From assembly GCA_016744475.1 (NCBI GenBank), contig JADGEH010000011.1, positions 1 through 64,000 on the forward strand: a stretch of DNA of 64,000 bases, written 5' to 3'. Positions within the stretch are counted from its first letter, which is position 1. The number at the start of each line of letters is the position of its first letter. This document shows, piece by piece, positions 17,800-27,566 of this stretch. Source of the stretch: Thiotrichales bacterium (GTDB lineage: Bacteria > Pseudomonadota > Gammaproteobacteria > Beggiatoales > Beggiatoaceae). The translations under genes were made by a program, and so were the position numbers. Below the pieces are notes generated by a model. It did not search any database. It was not told where the DNA came from and worked only from the letters and a program-made list of their open reading frames with translations.

Positions 17800-20700
17800 A
17801 TGGCCATTCGTGTTGCTTTAAACCATTTGACTAAATACACCTACGACAGGGAAGTATCCATGTCACCGCAGGTGATTCGCTTGCGTCCAGCGGTACATTC
17901 TCGCACGCCTATTCATGCTTATTCTCTCAACATCGACCCTAAGCCGCATTTTATTAATTGGCTGCAAGACCCTTTTGGTAATTTTTTAGCGCGAGTGATT
18001 TTTCCAGAAAAAATTCGTGAATTCTCGGTTGAAGTGGATTTAGTCGCCGAAATGGTGACGATTAATCCTTTTGACTTTTTCTTAGAAGAAGATGCAGAGG
18101 AATATCCGTTTAAATATGATCAACAATTGCGTCGAGAACTAGCACCTTATTTGTTGATTGAAGAAGAAGGCCCGCAGTTATTGAAATGGTTGAAAACCGT
18201 TGATCGTAGCAAACGTAGAACGATTGATTTCTTGGTGGATATTAATCAATTGTTGCAAAAAGAAGTCAGTTATAACATCCGTATGGAACCCGGTGTACAA
18301 AGTTGTGAAGAGACTTTTACCAAGAAAACCGGTTCTTGCCGTGATTCGGCCTGGTTATTAGTGCAGGCTTTACGGCATCTTGGCTTAGCCGCGCGTTTTG
18401 TGTCGGGCTATTTGGTGCAACTGACAGCGGATGTGAAATCCTTGGATGGCCCTTCGGGCCCAGAAGCAGATTTCACCGATTTACACGCCTGGACTGAGGT
18501 GTATTTGCCGGGTGCAGGTTGGGTGGGCATGGATCCGACTTCCGGTTTGTTTGCCAGTGAAGGACATATTCCGCTGGCCGCGAGTCCGAGTCCTTTAAGT
18601 GCCGCCGCCATTAGTGGTGCGACGGATAAGTGTAAAGTGGAGTTTTATTACCACAATGAAGTTAAGCGCATTCACGAAGACCCGCGTGTGACGAAGCCTT
18701 ATACAGACACGCAATGGGGATTTATTCATGCGCTGGGGGATAAGGTTGATAAAGAATTAGAGGCATTGGATGTCCGCCTAACAATGGGCGGCGAGCCGAC
18801 CTTTGTGTCAGTCGATGATATGGAAGGTGAAGAATGGAATACAGCCGCATTGGGTACTAAAAAACGTGAACTTGCGGGTGATTTATTACATCGTTTACGA
18901 GATCGCTTTGCCCCCGGCAGCGTGCTGCATTATGGACAAGGCAAATGGTATCCCGGCGAACCTTTACCGCGTTGGGCGTTGACCTGTTACTGGCGGTTTG
19001 ACGGGCATCCCGTATGGAATCAGGTGAAATATTTAGCCGATGAACAGCAAACTTATCGCTTTGATGACACGGATGCTCGCCGCTTTCTGAATGTCTTAGC
19101 CCACCGTTTGGGCGTGAACATGAAGAATGTGATACCCGCTTATGAAGACGTGTATTACAGCTTGTGGCAAGAAGGTTGTTTGCCAGCCAATGTTGATCCG
19201 CTAAAAGCGGATTTGAAAGACGACAAAGAGCGGCAGCGCTTGGCAGCGCAATTAGAAGCGGGCTTAGGCACAGTGGCAGGTTATGTGTTGCCTTTGGGTT
19301 GGCATTTTAACCACGGTCATGGCGGTTGGCGCAGCAGTGCGTGGCCGATGCGCCGCGAGCATTTATACCTGACACCAGGGGATTCTCCGTTAGGTTTGCG
19401 TTTGCCCTTGGAGTCCTTGCCTTGGGTTGAACCAGAGCAGCGTGACAAGCTCGAAAATGAGCGCAGCTTATTTGAGGATATGCCTGAATTATCAGATAGT
19501 TATTCTGGTAGCGATCATGAGAAAAATGCACGCTATGCCGCAGAATATTATCGTCAGGATAAAGTGGGCGAAGTGGCGCGGCAGTATAGCCATAGTGTGA
19601 AAGAAGTGCCTTTGCACCCAGAGATCCATCAGCAACAAGTCGATTATGATGATGATTTAAGCGACATCGTTCACACCGCGATCAGCGTACAAGTGCGCAA
19701 CGGCGCTTTATATGTGTTTTTGCCGCCCGTCACGCATTTAGAACATTGGTTAGACTTGTTGGCGAAAATTGAAGCCACGGCTGAAGAGTTGGATATGCCC
19801 GTTTATTTGGAAGGCTATGAACCGCCATCCGATTGGCGGTTGCGCAAGTTCTCTGTGACGCCTGATCCAGGCGTGATTGAAGTCAATATTCAACCTGCAC
19901 GGACTTGGGATGAGTTGGTTTACAACACTGAAACCCTGTATGAAGAAGCGCATTACACACGCCTAGGCGCGGAAAAATTCATGCTGGATGGTCGTCACAC
20001 AGGCACGGGCGGCGGTAATCACGTCACTTTGGGCGGACAAACCCCAGCGGACAGCCCGATGCTGCGCCGCCCCGATTTGCTCGGCAGCATGTTGACCTAT
20101 TGGCAGCATCATCCCAGTTTGTCCTACCTGTTTTCGGGCATGTTCATAGGTCCTACCAGCCAAGCGCCACGCATCGACGAAGCCCGCAACGAGTCTTTGT
20201 ACGAGTTGGAAATCGCGCTGCAACAACTGCCTGCGGGTGAAGTGCCACAGCCTTGGTTGGTGGATCGCGTATTTCGCCATTTATTGGTGGATTTAACTGG
20301 AAACACGCATCGTGCAGAATTTTGCATTGACAAGCTCTACTCCCCCGATTCGAGCACGGGACGCTTAGGCATTGTTGAAATGCGAGCATTTGAAATGCCG
20401 CCTCATGCACGCATGAGTTTGATGCAAATGCTGTTATTGCGGGCTTTGATTATTCGTTTCTGGAAACAGCCGTACCGCCATGACCTCGTGCGCTGGGGCA
20501 CAGAATTACACGACCGCTGGATGTTGCCGCATTTTGTACGCGCCGATATGAAAGAAGTGGTGGAAGATTTGCGCGAGCAAGGCTATGAGTTCTTATTAGA
20601 ATGGTTTGAGCCGTTCTTAGAATTCCGTTTTCCCCATTATGGTGAATTAAGCGTGGGTGACATTCACCTAGAACTGCGCATGGCGATAGAACCTTGGCAT

Positions 20701-21246
20701 GTGCTGGGTGAAGAAAGCAGTAATGTCGGCACCGCACGATTTGTCGATTCTTCAGTGGAACGTGTGCAAGTCAAGGTCACGGGCTTAACCGATTCTCGCT
20801 ATGTGGTGGCTTGTAATGGACGGCGCGTTCCCCTGCACAACACAGGCACTCAAGGCGAATACGTTGCAGGCGTGCGCTACCGTGCTTGGCAACCACCTTC
20901 AGCTCTGCATCCCGGTATTCCGGTGCATGTGCCCTTGGTGTTTGACATCATTGATACTTGGAACGGTCGTTCCATCGGGGGTTGTAGTTACCACGTCGCC
21001 CATCCCGGCGGACGCGGTTACGACATCTTCCCAGTCAATGCGTATGAAGCAGAAACCCGCCGCGTGTCGCGTTTTTATGAATTTGGACATACACCGGATG
21101 TGGTGGAAGTGCCGCCAGAGATGCAGAGCTTAAGTGGTTTCATTCCTGACGCGCATCCTAAAGGCCCGATGTCACCGCCTCCAGAAGAACATAATCCAGA
21201 ATATCCTTATACTTTGGATTTAAGACGAGAACGGACAGTAGTCTAA
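17800..21246 (+). CDS. Transglutaminase-like / DUF2126 protein
   Basis: The protein has 1148 residues from ATG 17800; AAGGAG lies 8 bases before it, which favours this start over the upstream 17752 frame. The N-terminal transglutaminase-associated domain (~1-90) is followed by the transglutaminase core with catalytic Cys180 (GSCRDS), His229 (LHAWTEVY) and Asp245 (MDPTSG). The large C-terminal DUF2126 region (~330-1148) contains RLTMGGEPTFVSVDD and GGGNHVTLGG. The family is widespread in gammaproteobacteria and is usually clustered with a circularly permuted ATP-grasp and an alpha-E protein. Those partners are missing here. The natural reaction is unknown; peptide-bond formation or cleavage is inferred. 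Confidence 0.9.
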   Translation: MAIRVALNHLTKYTYDREVSMSPQVIRLRPAVHSRTPIHAYSLNIDPKPHFINWLQDPFGNFLARVIFPEKIREFSVEVDLVAEMVTINPFDFFLEEDAEEYPFKYDQQLRRELAPYLLIEEEGPQLLKWLKTVDRSKRRTIDFLVDINQLLQKEVSYNIRMEPGVQSCEETFTKKTGSCRDSAWLLVQALRHLGLAARFVSGYLVQLTADVKSLDGPSGPEADFTDLHAWTEVYLPGAGWVGMDPTSGLFASEGHIPLAASPSPLSAAAISGATDKCKVEFYYHNEVKRIHEDPRVTKPYTDTQWGFIHALGDKVDKELEALDVRLTMGGEPTFVSVDDMEGEEWNTAALGTKKRELAGDLLHRLRDRFAPGSVLHYGQGKWYPGEPLPRWALTCYWRFDGHPVWNQVKYLADEQQTYRFDDTDARRFLNVLAHRLGVNMKNVIPAYEDVYYSLWQEGCLPANVDPLKADLKDDKERQRLAAQLEAGLGTVAGYVLPLGWHFNHGHGGWRSSAWPMRREHLYLTPGDSPLGLRLPLESLPWVEPEQRDKLENERSLFEDMPELSDSYSGSDHEKNARYAAEYYRQDKVGEVARQYSHSVKEVPLHPEIHQQQVDYDDDLSDIVHTAISVQVRNGALYVFLPPVTHLEHWLDLLAKIEATAEELDMPVYLEGYEPPSDWRLRKFSVTPDPGVIEVNIQPARTWDELVYNTETLYEEAHYTRLGAEKFMLDGRHTGTGGGNHVTLGGQTPADSPMLRRPDLLGSMLTYWQHHPSLSYLFSGMFIGPTSQAPRIDEARNESLYELEIALQQLPAGEVPQPWLVDRVFRHLLVDLTGNTHRAEFCIDKLYSPDSSTGRLGIVEMRAFEMPPHARMSLMQMLLLRALIIRFWKQPYRHDLVRWGTELHDRWMLPHFVRADMKEVVEDLREQGYEFLLEWFEPFLEFRFPHYGELSVGDIHLELRMAIEPWHVLGEESSNVGTARFVDSSVERVQVKVTGLTDSRYVVACNGRRVPLHNTGTQGEYVAGVRYRAWQPPSALHPGIPVHVPLVFDIIDTWNGRSIGGCSYHVAHPGGRGYDIFPVNAYEAETRRVSRFYEFGHTPDVVEVPPEMQSLSGFIPDAHPKGPMSPPPEEHNPEYPYTLDLRRERTVV

Positions 21247-21253
21247 GTCACAC

Positions 21254-21298
21254 AAAAAAGGGCTTAAGCGCAGCAATCTGCGCTTAAGCCCTTTTTTT
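21254..21298. terminator. Bidirectional rho-independent terminator
   Basis: A 20-bp perfect stem (AAAAAAGGGCTTAAGCGCAG paired with its complement) with loop CAAT is bounded by an A-run and a T-run. It lies between the convergent transglutaminase and OmpA-family genes and can terminate both. Confidence 0.95.
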
Positions 21299-21348
21299 CC
21301 TCTCAGTATTAAACTTTTTCAGTCCCTTTCCACTGCTACTCAATCCCT

Positions 21349-24267
21349 CTAATCTTTGACTTCCTCTACTTTAAAAGACACCGTGCGTTGTTTTAAATTG
21401 GCACTGCGTTCTCCAAAACGAATGGTGTCTGGCATTTGAATATGCAGCATGGTCTGCGGCACGCCTAACGCTTGCAGGCGGTGTTTTAGAACATTAGCCC
21501 GTGCGCGACTAAGTGCGCTGTTTTGTTCAAGGCTACCTAAACCATCGGTATATCCAGTTAAAACGACTTTTAATGGCGTTTCTAAACCCGCATTGAGGGT
21601 CGCCAGCGTGCGGATTTTTTTCGCCAATTGTCTGAGGGCGCGTTGTTGGCGGGATTCAAGTCCAACATTGTCACTAAAACGTATTTGGGCTTGATCAATC
21701 TCATCGCGCAAGCGTGTGCGCTGTTCGGCATCTTGGTCTTGTAAGCTACTGGCATCAATGGCTTTAATGCCGTCTAATGTTTGCGCCGCCTCCATCATAT
21801 GTTGAATCTCTAGCAAGCGGGCACTGCCGCTGAAGATTAAGGTGCGGTATTGAACTTGTAATTGCACGCTGTCAGGTATTTTCAACAGGGATTGAGCTTG
21901 TGCTAAGAGCAAAGCATCTTGGCTTTGCAATTCATCCTCTTGGCGCTGTTCTATGCCTTCAATTTGAGCAGTGTGCAGTACTTCTTCTAGCCAGCGTTGT
22001 CCGGCTACGCCCGACACCTGCAAAACACCTTCTTCAACGCTTAATGTCACGGTATCCGGCGGTTGTAATTGGGCTTGAGCACGCGCTAATAAGATAGCGT
22101 CGGTGGATTGTAAAGCGCTGGCATCTACTTGATTAATGCCCGCTACAGAGGAAGCACGCAGGGCTTTTTCCAGCCAACGCGGTGACGCATGACCGCTGAG
22201 ATGTAACACATTACCCTGGATATCGAGCTTAACGGTCGGGGGCAACGGCGCGAGATATTGAGCGACTCGCTGCCGTACAAATTCGGGAGTTAAATCTTGG
22301 TAATTGCGCCATTGCATACGCACTTTATGCACCTGCATTTGCTCGGCGATGGTGTCTGGAGAGACTGCCAGTGGATCGCGCATCCCATTGATAAAACGTT
22401 GATTATTTTCCACACCCGAAGACACCACAATAATACCAGGGGTGTTGTTAAGGGCTTTTAAGAAAGCCTCGAATGCCCCCTGGGTTTGTTGCCAATAAGC
22501 ATCATTTTCCACCAATTGACTCACATCTAATTCACTCAAACCTGCCAGCATAGGCGCGTTGTTTTGCACGCGATGAATCCAATTGCGCTCGGCATGTCCA
22601 CTTAATATCAGCTTGCGCCCCTGCCATTGCACCTCTACCGTGTCAGGCGCACGCAGCCAACGTTGAGCTTGTTCCTGTAAACGTTGTTCAACAAAAGCCG
22701 GAGCCATGTCTTGATAGATTTGCCAATGCGTTTGAACTTCAAGCGCAGAAAAGTCTACTTCTTGTGCAAGAGTTTGAGCATCGCGGGCTAATTCATCGCG
22801 CAAACCTCTAAGATAGAGTTGTTGATCATCATAATGACTGTCAGTGAGAATAATCCCCGGTTCTATTTTCAAAGCCTGTAGATATTTTTCAACCTGTTTC
22901 CCTAATACATGGGCTTGCCAGTGTTGGTATCCCAACCAACCACCTATGCCGAATAAGAGGGACACAATCAATATGAGCAGCGGAGAAAAACGCGATTTTT
23001 TCTTGCCTGTTTCAGGTTCAACTTCTTCCACTCGCATGGCTTTTTGTAAAAGTGGACGACAATCATCTAAGGTGCTGCTATCACCATCAAAATTTTCTAA
23101 AGTGCGTCCATAACGCGCGTGCATGAGTTCTAATAAAGAGCGCATCGTGCCACGAAAAGCATAAGGCGCAGAACCCCGCATTACACAGGCTAATACCGCA
23201 TACGGCCCACGTTCTAGCCAGACAGTGAAATCACCAATATCTACGCTATCAAGTTCTTCTTTTTTAGAGGTGGAAAAGGAATCTCGAATGAAATCTTGAA
23301 TCGCGGTCAACATGCCAGAAACAGCATCACTATCACCGACTTCAATAGTCTCTAAATGTAAATGTTGAATCAGTAAGCCGCTGTCTCGGTGAATTAAGAA
23401 CACTTGCTCGACACGATAAATGAGCGTTTTTTGTAAAACGATTTCACCAAAAGGTCGCCCAGTGCGTAGAGCTTCTAAACGCCATGCCATGCCTTGCGCT
23501 GATAAGCTACGTTCAACAGTACGATTAATATTTTGAATTAAGCCTTTAATGGATTCATTAATCGACTTACGAATGGCAGGCCCCATAATAGGGAATAAAG
23601 CATTGGCTAAGCTGTGTGGGTCATCACTGATGGATTCCCGCAGAGAACGTTCTACAGGGCCTTTTAAGGAAGCGCTGAGTTCTTCAACATCGACTTTTAA
23701 TTTATCAACGGTGTCTACAGATACCGCTTGTTCAACTTGTAATTCACTGGCTTTACGAATAGCGACGGGTAAGATATGCGCCAATTCACTGGTGCGCTTA
23801 TCTATGTCATTCATTTCATGTTCAAAAGTGTGTAATTTATTTAACAGCCGTTTTTCTTGTTGTTTAAGTTGAGTGATTAAACCTTTCCAATCACGTTGTT
23901 CAAGCACTTGCACGCGCTCGCCGAGTGCGTCCGTTTGGTCTTGAGTGACTTGGACAAACTCACGAATGGATTTAAAGGAATCAGCAATGGCTTTACGCAG
24001 AGGTTGTGACATAACATTCAACAACGGTTTGGCAAATTTTAAAGGCTCGGCTTTAAATGAGCTTTCAACACAGTTTTCCACCGAACTTTGCAGGGCTTTT
24101 TGTAAGGGTTCGGGGCTGTGCTGAGTGAGCAGGTGAATAGCCTGTGGTAACACTTCAGCGGTTTCATGGGTACGCTGCTGAGGATCATTTAAGCGCAGGT
24201 CAAGCTTATTTAAGCGCTCCTGTTCTTCCTGTAACAACAATTGACGCAACTGAGTGTATTCATCCAT
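21349..24267 (-). CDS. Envelope-spanning OmpA-family protein with BON-like repeats
   Basis: The 972-residue protein begins with a helical cytosolic part (~1-250) carrying two related blocks: FAKPLLNVMSQPLRKAI and LANALFPIMGPAIRKSI. A domain with VFLIHRDSGLLIQHL and YAVLACVMRG resembles a roadblock/longin fold (~265-400, inference). A single membrane helix follows (LLILIVSLLFGIGGWLGY, ~430). The periplasmic part has about five BON-like units, each with a P-D/P-x-V-x-L...L-x-L-S-G-x-A motif. The C-terminal OmpA peptidoglycan-binding domain (LTGYTDGLGSLEQNSALSRARANVL) closes the chain. It would couple a cytosolic sensor to the cell wall. The coiled-coil gene upstream (79 bases) is probably co-transcribed. 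Confidence 0.8.
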   Translation of the reverse strand: MDEYTQLRQLLLQEEQERLNKLDLRLNDPQQRTHETAEVLPQAIHLLTQHSPEPLQKALQSSVENCVESSFKAEPLKFAKPLLNVMSQPLRKAIADSFKSIREFVQVTQDQTDALGERVQVLEQRDWKGLITQLKQQEKRLLNKLHTFEHEMNDIDKRTSELAHILPVAIRKASELQVEQAVSVDTVDKLKVDVEELSASLKGPVERSLRESISDDPHSLANALFPIMGPAIRKSINESIKGLIQNINRTVERSLSAQGMAWRLEALRTGRPFGEIVLQKTLIYRVEQVFLIHRDSGLLIQHLHLETIEVGDSDAVSGMLTAIQDFIRDSFSTSKKEELDSVDIGDFTVWLERGPYAVLACVMRGSAPYAFRGTMRSLLELMHARYGRTLENFDGDSSTLDDCRPLLQKAMRVEEVEPETGKKKSRFSPLLILIVSLLFGIGGWLGYQHWQAHVLGKQVEKYLQALKIEPGIILTDSHYDDQQLYLRGLRDELARDAQTLAQEVDFSALEVQTHWQIYQDMAPAFVEQRLQEQAQRWLRAPDTVEVQWQGRKLILSGHAERNWIHRVQNNAPMLAGLSELDVSQLVENDAYWQQTQGAFEAFLKALNNTPGIIVVSSGVENNQRFINGMRDPLAVSPDTIAEQMQVHKVRMQWRNYQDLTPEFVRQRVAQYLAPLPPTVKLDIQGNVLHLSGHASPRWLEKALRASSVAGINQVDASALQSTDAILLARAQAQLQPPDTVTLSVEEGVLQVSGVAGQRWLEEVLHTAQIEGIEQRQEDELQSQDALLLAQAQSLLKIPDSVQLQVQYRTLIFSGSARLLEIQHMMEAAQTLDGIKAIDASSLQDQDAEQRTRLRDEIDQAQIRFSDNVGLESRQQRALRQLAKKIRTLATLNAGLETPLKVVLTGYTDGLGSLEQNSALSRARANVLKHRLQALGVPQTMLHIQMPDTIRFGERSANLKQRTVSFKVEEVKD

Positions 24268-24298
24268 GAGTGGGAAAGGTTCTAAGCAAGCGTGATAG

Positions 24299-24330
24299 AA
24301 ATACTCTCAAGCATTGGTGAGAGTATTCCT
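24299..24330. promoter_or_regulatory. Intercistronic hairpin
   Basis: ATACTCTCA...TGAGAGTAT forms a 9-bp stem between the coiled-coil gene and the OmpA-family gene. There is no strong T-run, so it may be an mRNA-processing or attenuation element rather than a full terminator. Confidence 0.4.
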
Positions 24331-24346
24331 TAACGTATAGGATTAA

Positions 24347-24988
24347 CTATTCAGCGTTGAAATCTTTATTCAAACGCACGGCAAACTCGGTAAAGAAAGA
24401 CGCTAAATCGCTGCGATTGACTTTACCTTCTTGCAATTGCGACACTTCTTGTTTCATTATGGTCATGACATTATCATTTTGTTGGCGCAATTGAGTATTG
24501 ATTTCCTGAAACTTATTGTGCATGTGTTGGCGCAATTGTTTCATATCCTTGGAAAACAACTCATCTAATTGAGTCATACGGTTATTTAGTTCATTTTTCA
24601 AGGTGCTGATTTCTTGCTGAAGCTCTTGATACATGCTTTGGCGATCTTGGCGTTCTACTTTAAGCTTATCGCCTAAACTATCCAGTTCGCTATTGAGCAT
24701 TTCTTCTAAGGCGCGAATGCGTTGCCCCAGGTCTTCACGTAGGTGTGCGTTTTCATTACTAAAGCGATCTTCAACACGTTTGAAACGTTTTTCATAATCG
24801 CGCATTTGTCCGCCAAACAAGATGTCGCGGATTTTGTCTACATTGCCACCCGTGGCGGCTGCGTCATCATTAGCTTCAGGCGATGTTTCATTCATACCGT
24901 CTTCCTGTAAACTATTTTCTGCGGCACGCAATTGTGAATCTAAAGAACTAACGGCTGCCAGATAGGGGGCGTTTGAATCGTTACTCAT
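24347..24988 (-). CDS. Coiled-coil protein, partner of the OmpA-family protein
   Basis: This 213-residue soluble protein has an acidic low-complexity N-terminus followed by DKIRDILFGGQMRDYEKRFKR, a conserved-looking entry motif, and then an almost continuous coiled coil to the end (RFSNENAHLREDLGQRIRAL..., LQQEISTLKNELNNRM...). The C-terminal VNRSDLASFFTEFAVRLN segment could be a docking helix. It has no membrane segment or signal, so it acts in the cytosol. Its position directly upstream of the envelope-spanning protein suggests that it binds the latter's cytosolic domain, which is inference. I know no function for the family. Confidence 0.75.
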   Translation of the reverse strand: MSNDSNAPYLAAVSSLDSQLRAAENSLQEDGMNETSPEANDDAAATGGNVDKIRDILFGGQMRDYEKRFKRVEDRFSNENAHLREDLGQRIRALEEMLNSELDSLGDKLKVERQDRQSMYQELQQEISTLKNELNNRMTQLDELFSKDMKQLRQHMHNKFQEINTQLRQQNDNVMTIMKQEVSQLQEGKVNRSDLASFFTEFAVRLNKDFNAE

Positions 24989-25224
24989 GAGGGTTCTCCT
25001 TATGATGCTGAATACCTAGTCAATGTCTTGTTTCAAGAGTATACCCATTCATCAGACGTAGCTAGGTGGTAACAAAATATGTGAATGGCGGTGACAGGGA
25101 TTTTCAAGGGCGGCGTGAGAATCCTAAATGCGGCCGCTCATGGGACACTTCGTTCTGCGATAATACCTGTGTTTTATGCTGCTGGTGCTATTCTTCATGT
25201 CTAAAATAACCTGAAGCTTATGAA
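24989..25224. other. Intergenic, nothing recognised
   Basis: No gene is seen. The start region of the coiled-coil gene has a good AAGGAGAACC ribosome site at about 24991-25000 (minus strand). Confidence 0.4.
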
Positions 25225-25387
25225 TAGACTTGTTGCAAGGGGTCTTCATCGACTGCAAAGGCGTGGATTTTGGCCTGTTTTTCCGCTTTTTCTCAACCAA
25301 TAGCCTGCTATTCGCCTCAAAAAACCGAAAAAACAGCCTCAAAACCACACCTTTTCGCTACGATGCCTACCCCTCACAATAAGTCTA
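25225..25387. mobile_element. MITE-like element, family B
   Basis: This 163-bp element has imperfect ~19-bp terminal repeats, TAGACTTGTTGCAAGGGGT and its complement-like partner ACCCCTCACAATAAGTCTA. Its interior (TTTTTCCGCTTTTTCTC, GCTATTCGCCTCAAAAAACC) is clearly related to family A, although the ends differ. It lies just upstream of apbE. Confidence 0.75.
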
Positions 25388-25440
25388 ATATTGTACTTTT
25401 AAAACCTCACTCACACCAAACTTTGTGACATTATTTTTCC

Positions 25441-26487
25441 ATGAAAAAATTGATTATCGGACTCATTTTTATTGCATTGGTCAGCCTATTGATCATGACT
25501 CAATATCCGCCTTCGCCCGTGCTCACACACTTGCAAGGCTCTACGATGGGCACCACCTACAGCGTTCAAATGGTGGATATGCCTTCCGCGATAAACAGCC
25601 AATCACTACATCAAGATTTAAAACGCTTGCTCAGCGATATTAACGGGCTGATGTCTACTTATCAAAAAGATTCTGAGCTATCGCGTTTTAACCAAAATAC
25701 TTCCACTGATTGGGTAGAAGTCTCGCCTGCCTTGTTGTATGTCGTTGATAGCGCGTTGCAATTCAGCCAGCGCAGCCAGGGCGCATTTGACATCACCGTT
25801 GGGCCTTTAGTGAATCTATGGGGATTTGGGCCTGCGGTTAAAGCCCAGCAAATCCCCAGTGCTAACGATATTGCTACAGCTAAAACCCGCACGGGTTATC
25901 AACACCTTAAAATACGCCATGATCCACCCGCTTTAAAAAAAGCCCGTGCCGATTTATATATGGATTTATCCGCCATTGCTAAAGGTTATGCCGTGGACAA
26001 AATCGCAGAATATCTCGAAAAACAAGGTATTCAGCATTATTTGGTGGATATTGGTGGAGAGCTGCATACTTCTGGACATAATGCCGAGCACCACACCTGG
26101 CGTGTAGCGATTGAGCAACCGACACCAGGATTGCGAGCTGTACAAAAAATAGTCGAGGCTCAGGATATGGGGGTGGCTACTTCGGGCAGCTATCGCAATT
26201 TTTTTCAATTACAAGGGCAGCGTTTTTCCCATACGATTGATCCACACACCGGATGGCCTGTGAAACATCGTTTGGTATCCACCACGGTGTTACATAGCGA
26301 TACGATGCACGCCGATGCTTGGGCCACCACTTTTATGGTCTTAGGTATGAAACAAGCGTTAATCATTGCAGAACAAGAAAAACTGGCAGTTTTTTTATTA
26401 GAAGATACCGACACGGGGGTTGTTGAACATTATTCCAGTGCATTTGCGTCTTTATTGATTCAGGAAAAACATCATGCAGGAGATTGA
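25441..26487 (+). CDS. apbE: FAD:protein FMN transferase
   Basis: ApbE attaches FMN through a phosphodiester bond to Thr/Ser of periplasmic flavoproteins such as NqrB/C or RnfD/G subunits. At 348 residues, the protein has an N-terminal membrane or signal segment (LIIGLIFIALVSLLIM), without a lipobox Cys. Family motifs occur in order: GSTMGTTY, GAFDITVGPLVNLWGFG, DLSAIAKGYAVDKIA, VDIGGELHTSG, ATSGSYRNFF and HTIDPHTGWP. A final DAWATTFMVLG carries the Mg2+-binding Asp/Thr region. No Nqr or Rnf genes adjoin it. The start is ATG 25441 with only a weak ribosome site, immediately after the family B element, which may supply promoter sequence. Confidence 0.94.
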   Translation: MKKLIIGLIFIALVSLLIMTQYPPSPVLTHLQGSTMGTTYSVQMVDMPSAINSQSLHQDLKRLLSDINGLMSTYQKDSELSRFNQNTSTDWVEVSPALLYVVDSALQFSQRSQGAFDITVGPLVNLWGFGPAVKAQQIPSANDIATAKTRTGYQHLKIRHDPPALKKARADLYMDLSAIAKGYAVDKIAEYLEKQGIQHYLVDIGGELHTSGHNAEHHTWRVAIEQPTPGLRAVQKIVEAQDMGVATSGSYRNFFQLQGQRFSHTIDPHTGWPVKHRLVSTTVLHSDTMHADAWATTFMVLGMKQALIIAEQEKLAVFLLEDTDTGVVEHYSSAFASLLIQEKHHAGD

Positions 26488-26562
26488 AATCAGGTTAGGC
26501 TCTGTTGATATGTGGATGACGGCGGTTGAACATTTAAATCACCGTGCTCACAAGAGAGCAGA

Positions 26563-27147
26563 TTGACATTGTTTTTATTTCACCGGTGTATTCAATATTC
26601 ATCCACCTGGATATTCAGCCTCTTACTCATATTCTTAAGCAGTATGAGTTGTCTGAATGCCCAAGTCGTGATCAGCAAAGAATATCAACTGAAAGCCGCT
26701 TTTGTGTATAACTTAGCGCGGATGGTGGAATGGCCGGAAGAAGCCTTTAAAGCGACGGATAATGAACTGTTGATATGCTTGCTGGGCGAGGATAATTTTG
26801 GTGACACTTTCGATGATATTCGCCATAAGCAAGTACGCGGGCATCCCATTCAAGTACATTATTACGACACTTTGCCTGATGAAGAGGTGTTCTCTCATTG
26901 CCATTTGCTGTTCATACAACGTTCAGAAAGCGAACACCTGGTCAACCATCTATCTCAATTAAGCCCCCACCCCATACTCACCGTATCAGACATTGAGCTA
27001 TTTGCAGAGCGTGGTGGAATGGTCAATCTCACCACCCGTCATGCTCGCATCCGTTTGGAAATCAATCGTAATGCCGCTCAACAATCAGGGCTACATATTA
27101 GCGCCCGTCTACTGGCCTTAGCGCGTTTAGTCGAGACCCTTGAATAA
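26563..27147 (+). CDS. YfiR-family periplasmic protein (DUF4154)
   Basis: This 194-residue protein has a TTG start at 26563. It has an uncleaved-looking basic start followed by a signal segment (IFSLLLIFLSSMSCLNA), then YQLKAAFVYNLARMVEWP, the diagnostic opening of the YfiR domain. LLICLLGEDNFGD, LLFIQRSE, ILTVSDIELFAERGGMVNL and the C-terminal GLHISARLLALARLV follow. In Pseudomonas, YfiR represses the diguanylate cyclase YfiN from the periplasm; many homologues pair with TonB receptors or GGDEF sensors. Neither is visible here. It follows apbE by 75 bases in the same direction and may share its transcript. Confidence 0.88.
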   Translation: MTLFLFHRCIQYSSTWIFSLLLIFLSSMSCLNAQVVISKEYQLKAAFVYNLARMVEWPEEAFKATDNELLICLLGEDNFGDTFDDIRHKQVRGHPIQVHYYDTLPDEEVFSHCHLLFIQRSESEHLVNHLSQLSPHPILTVSDIELFAERGGMVNLTTRHARIRLEINRNAAQQSGLHISARLLALARLVETLE

Positions 27148-27418
27148 GAGTATCTTCACCTGACACGCACACAGCATGAAGCATATGAGGTGAGTAAACA
27201 TATCGTCTCCATAAAAACATACCAGATTTCAATTTTGGTCATTCATTCATGTTGAAATATGTGATGTAAAGGATAAAAAGATTAGGCTACCTGATACACA
27301 ATATGCACTCACATAAAAGAATGTCCGTTTATCATTTATTGGAAGGGTATTGCAGACAGTGCGCGATATGATTCATAGCGGTCGATTCAAAAAAGCTCAT
27401 CGGGTTAATAGACTTGTT

Positions 27419-27566
27419 GCAAGGGGTATTCATCAACTGCAAAGTGGACTTTGGCCTGTTTTTCCGCTTTTTCTCAACAAATACCCCGCTATTCGCCTCA
27501 AAAAACCGAAAAACCTGACCAAAAGGGCGGATTTGCAGCCGATTATCCCGTTTTCGTATAGGCTCT
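27419..27566. mobile_element. Chimeric MITE: family B left end, family A right end
   Basis: The left terminus is TAGACTTGTTGCAAGGGGT (family B). The right terminus is the GCCGATTATCCCGTTTTCG...TATAGGCTCT end of family A. The junction falls in the shared interior around GCTATTCGCCTCAAAAAACC, consistent with recombination between the two families. Confidence 0.8.
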
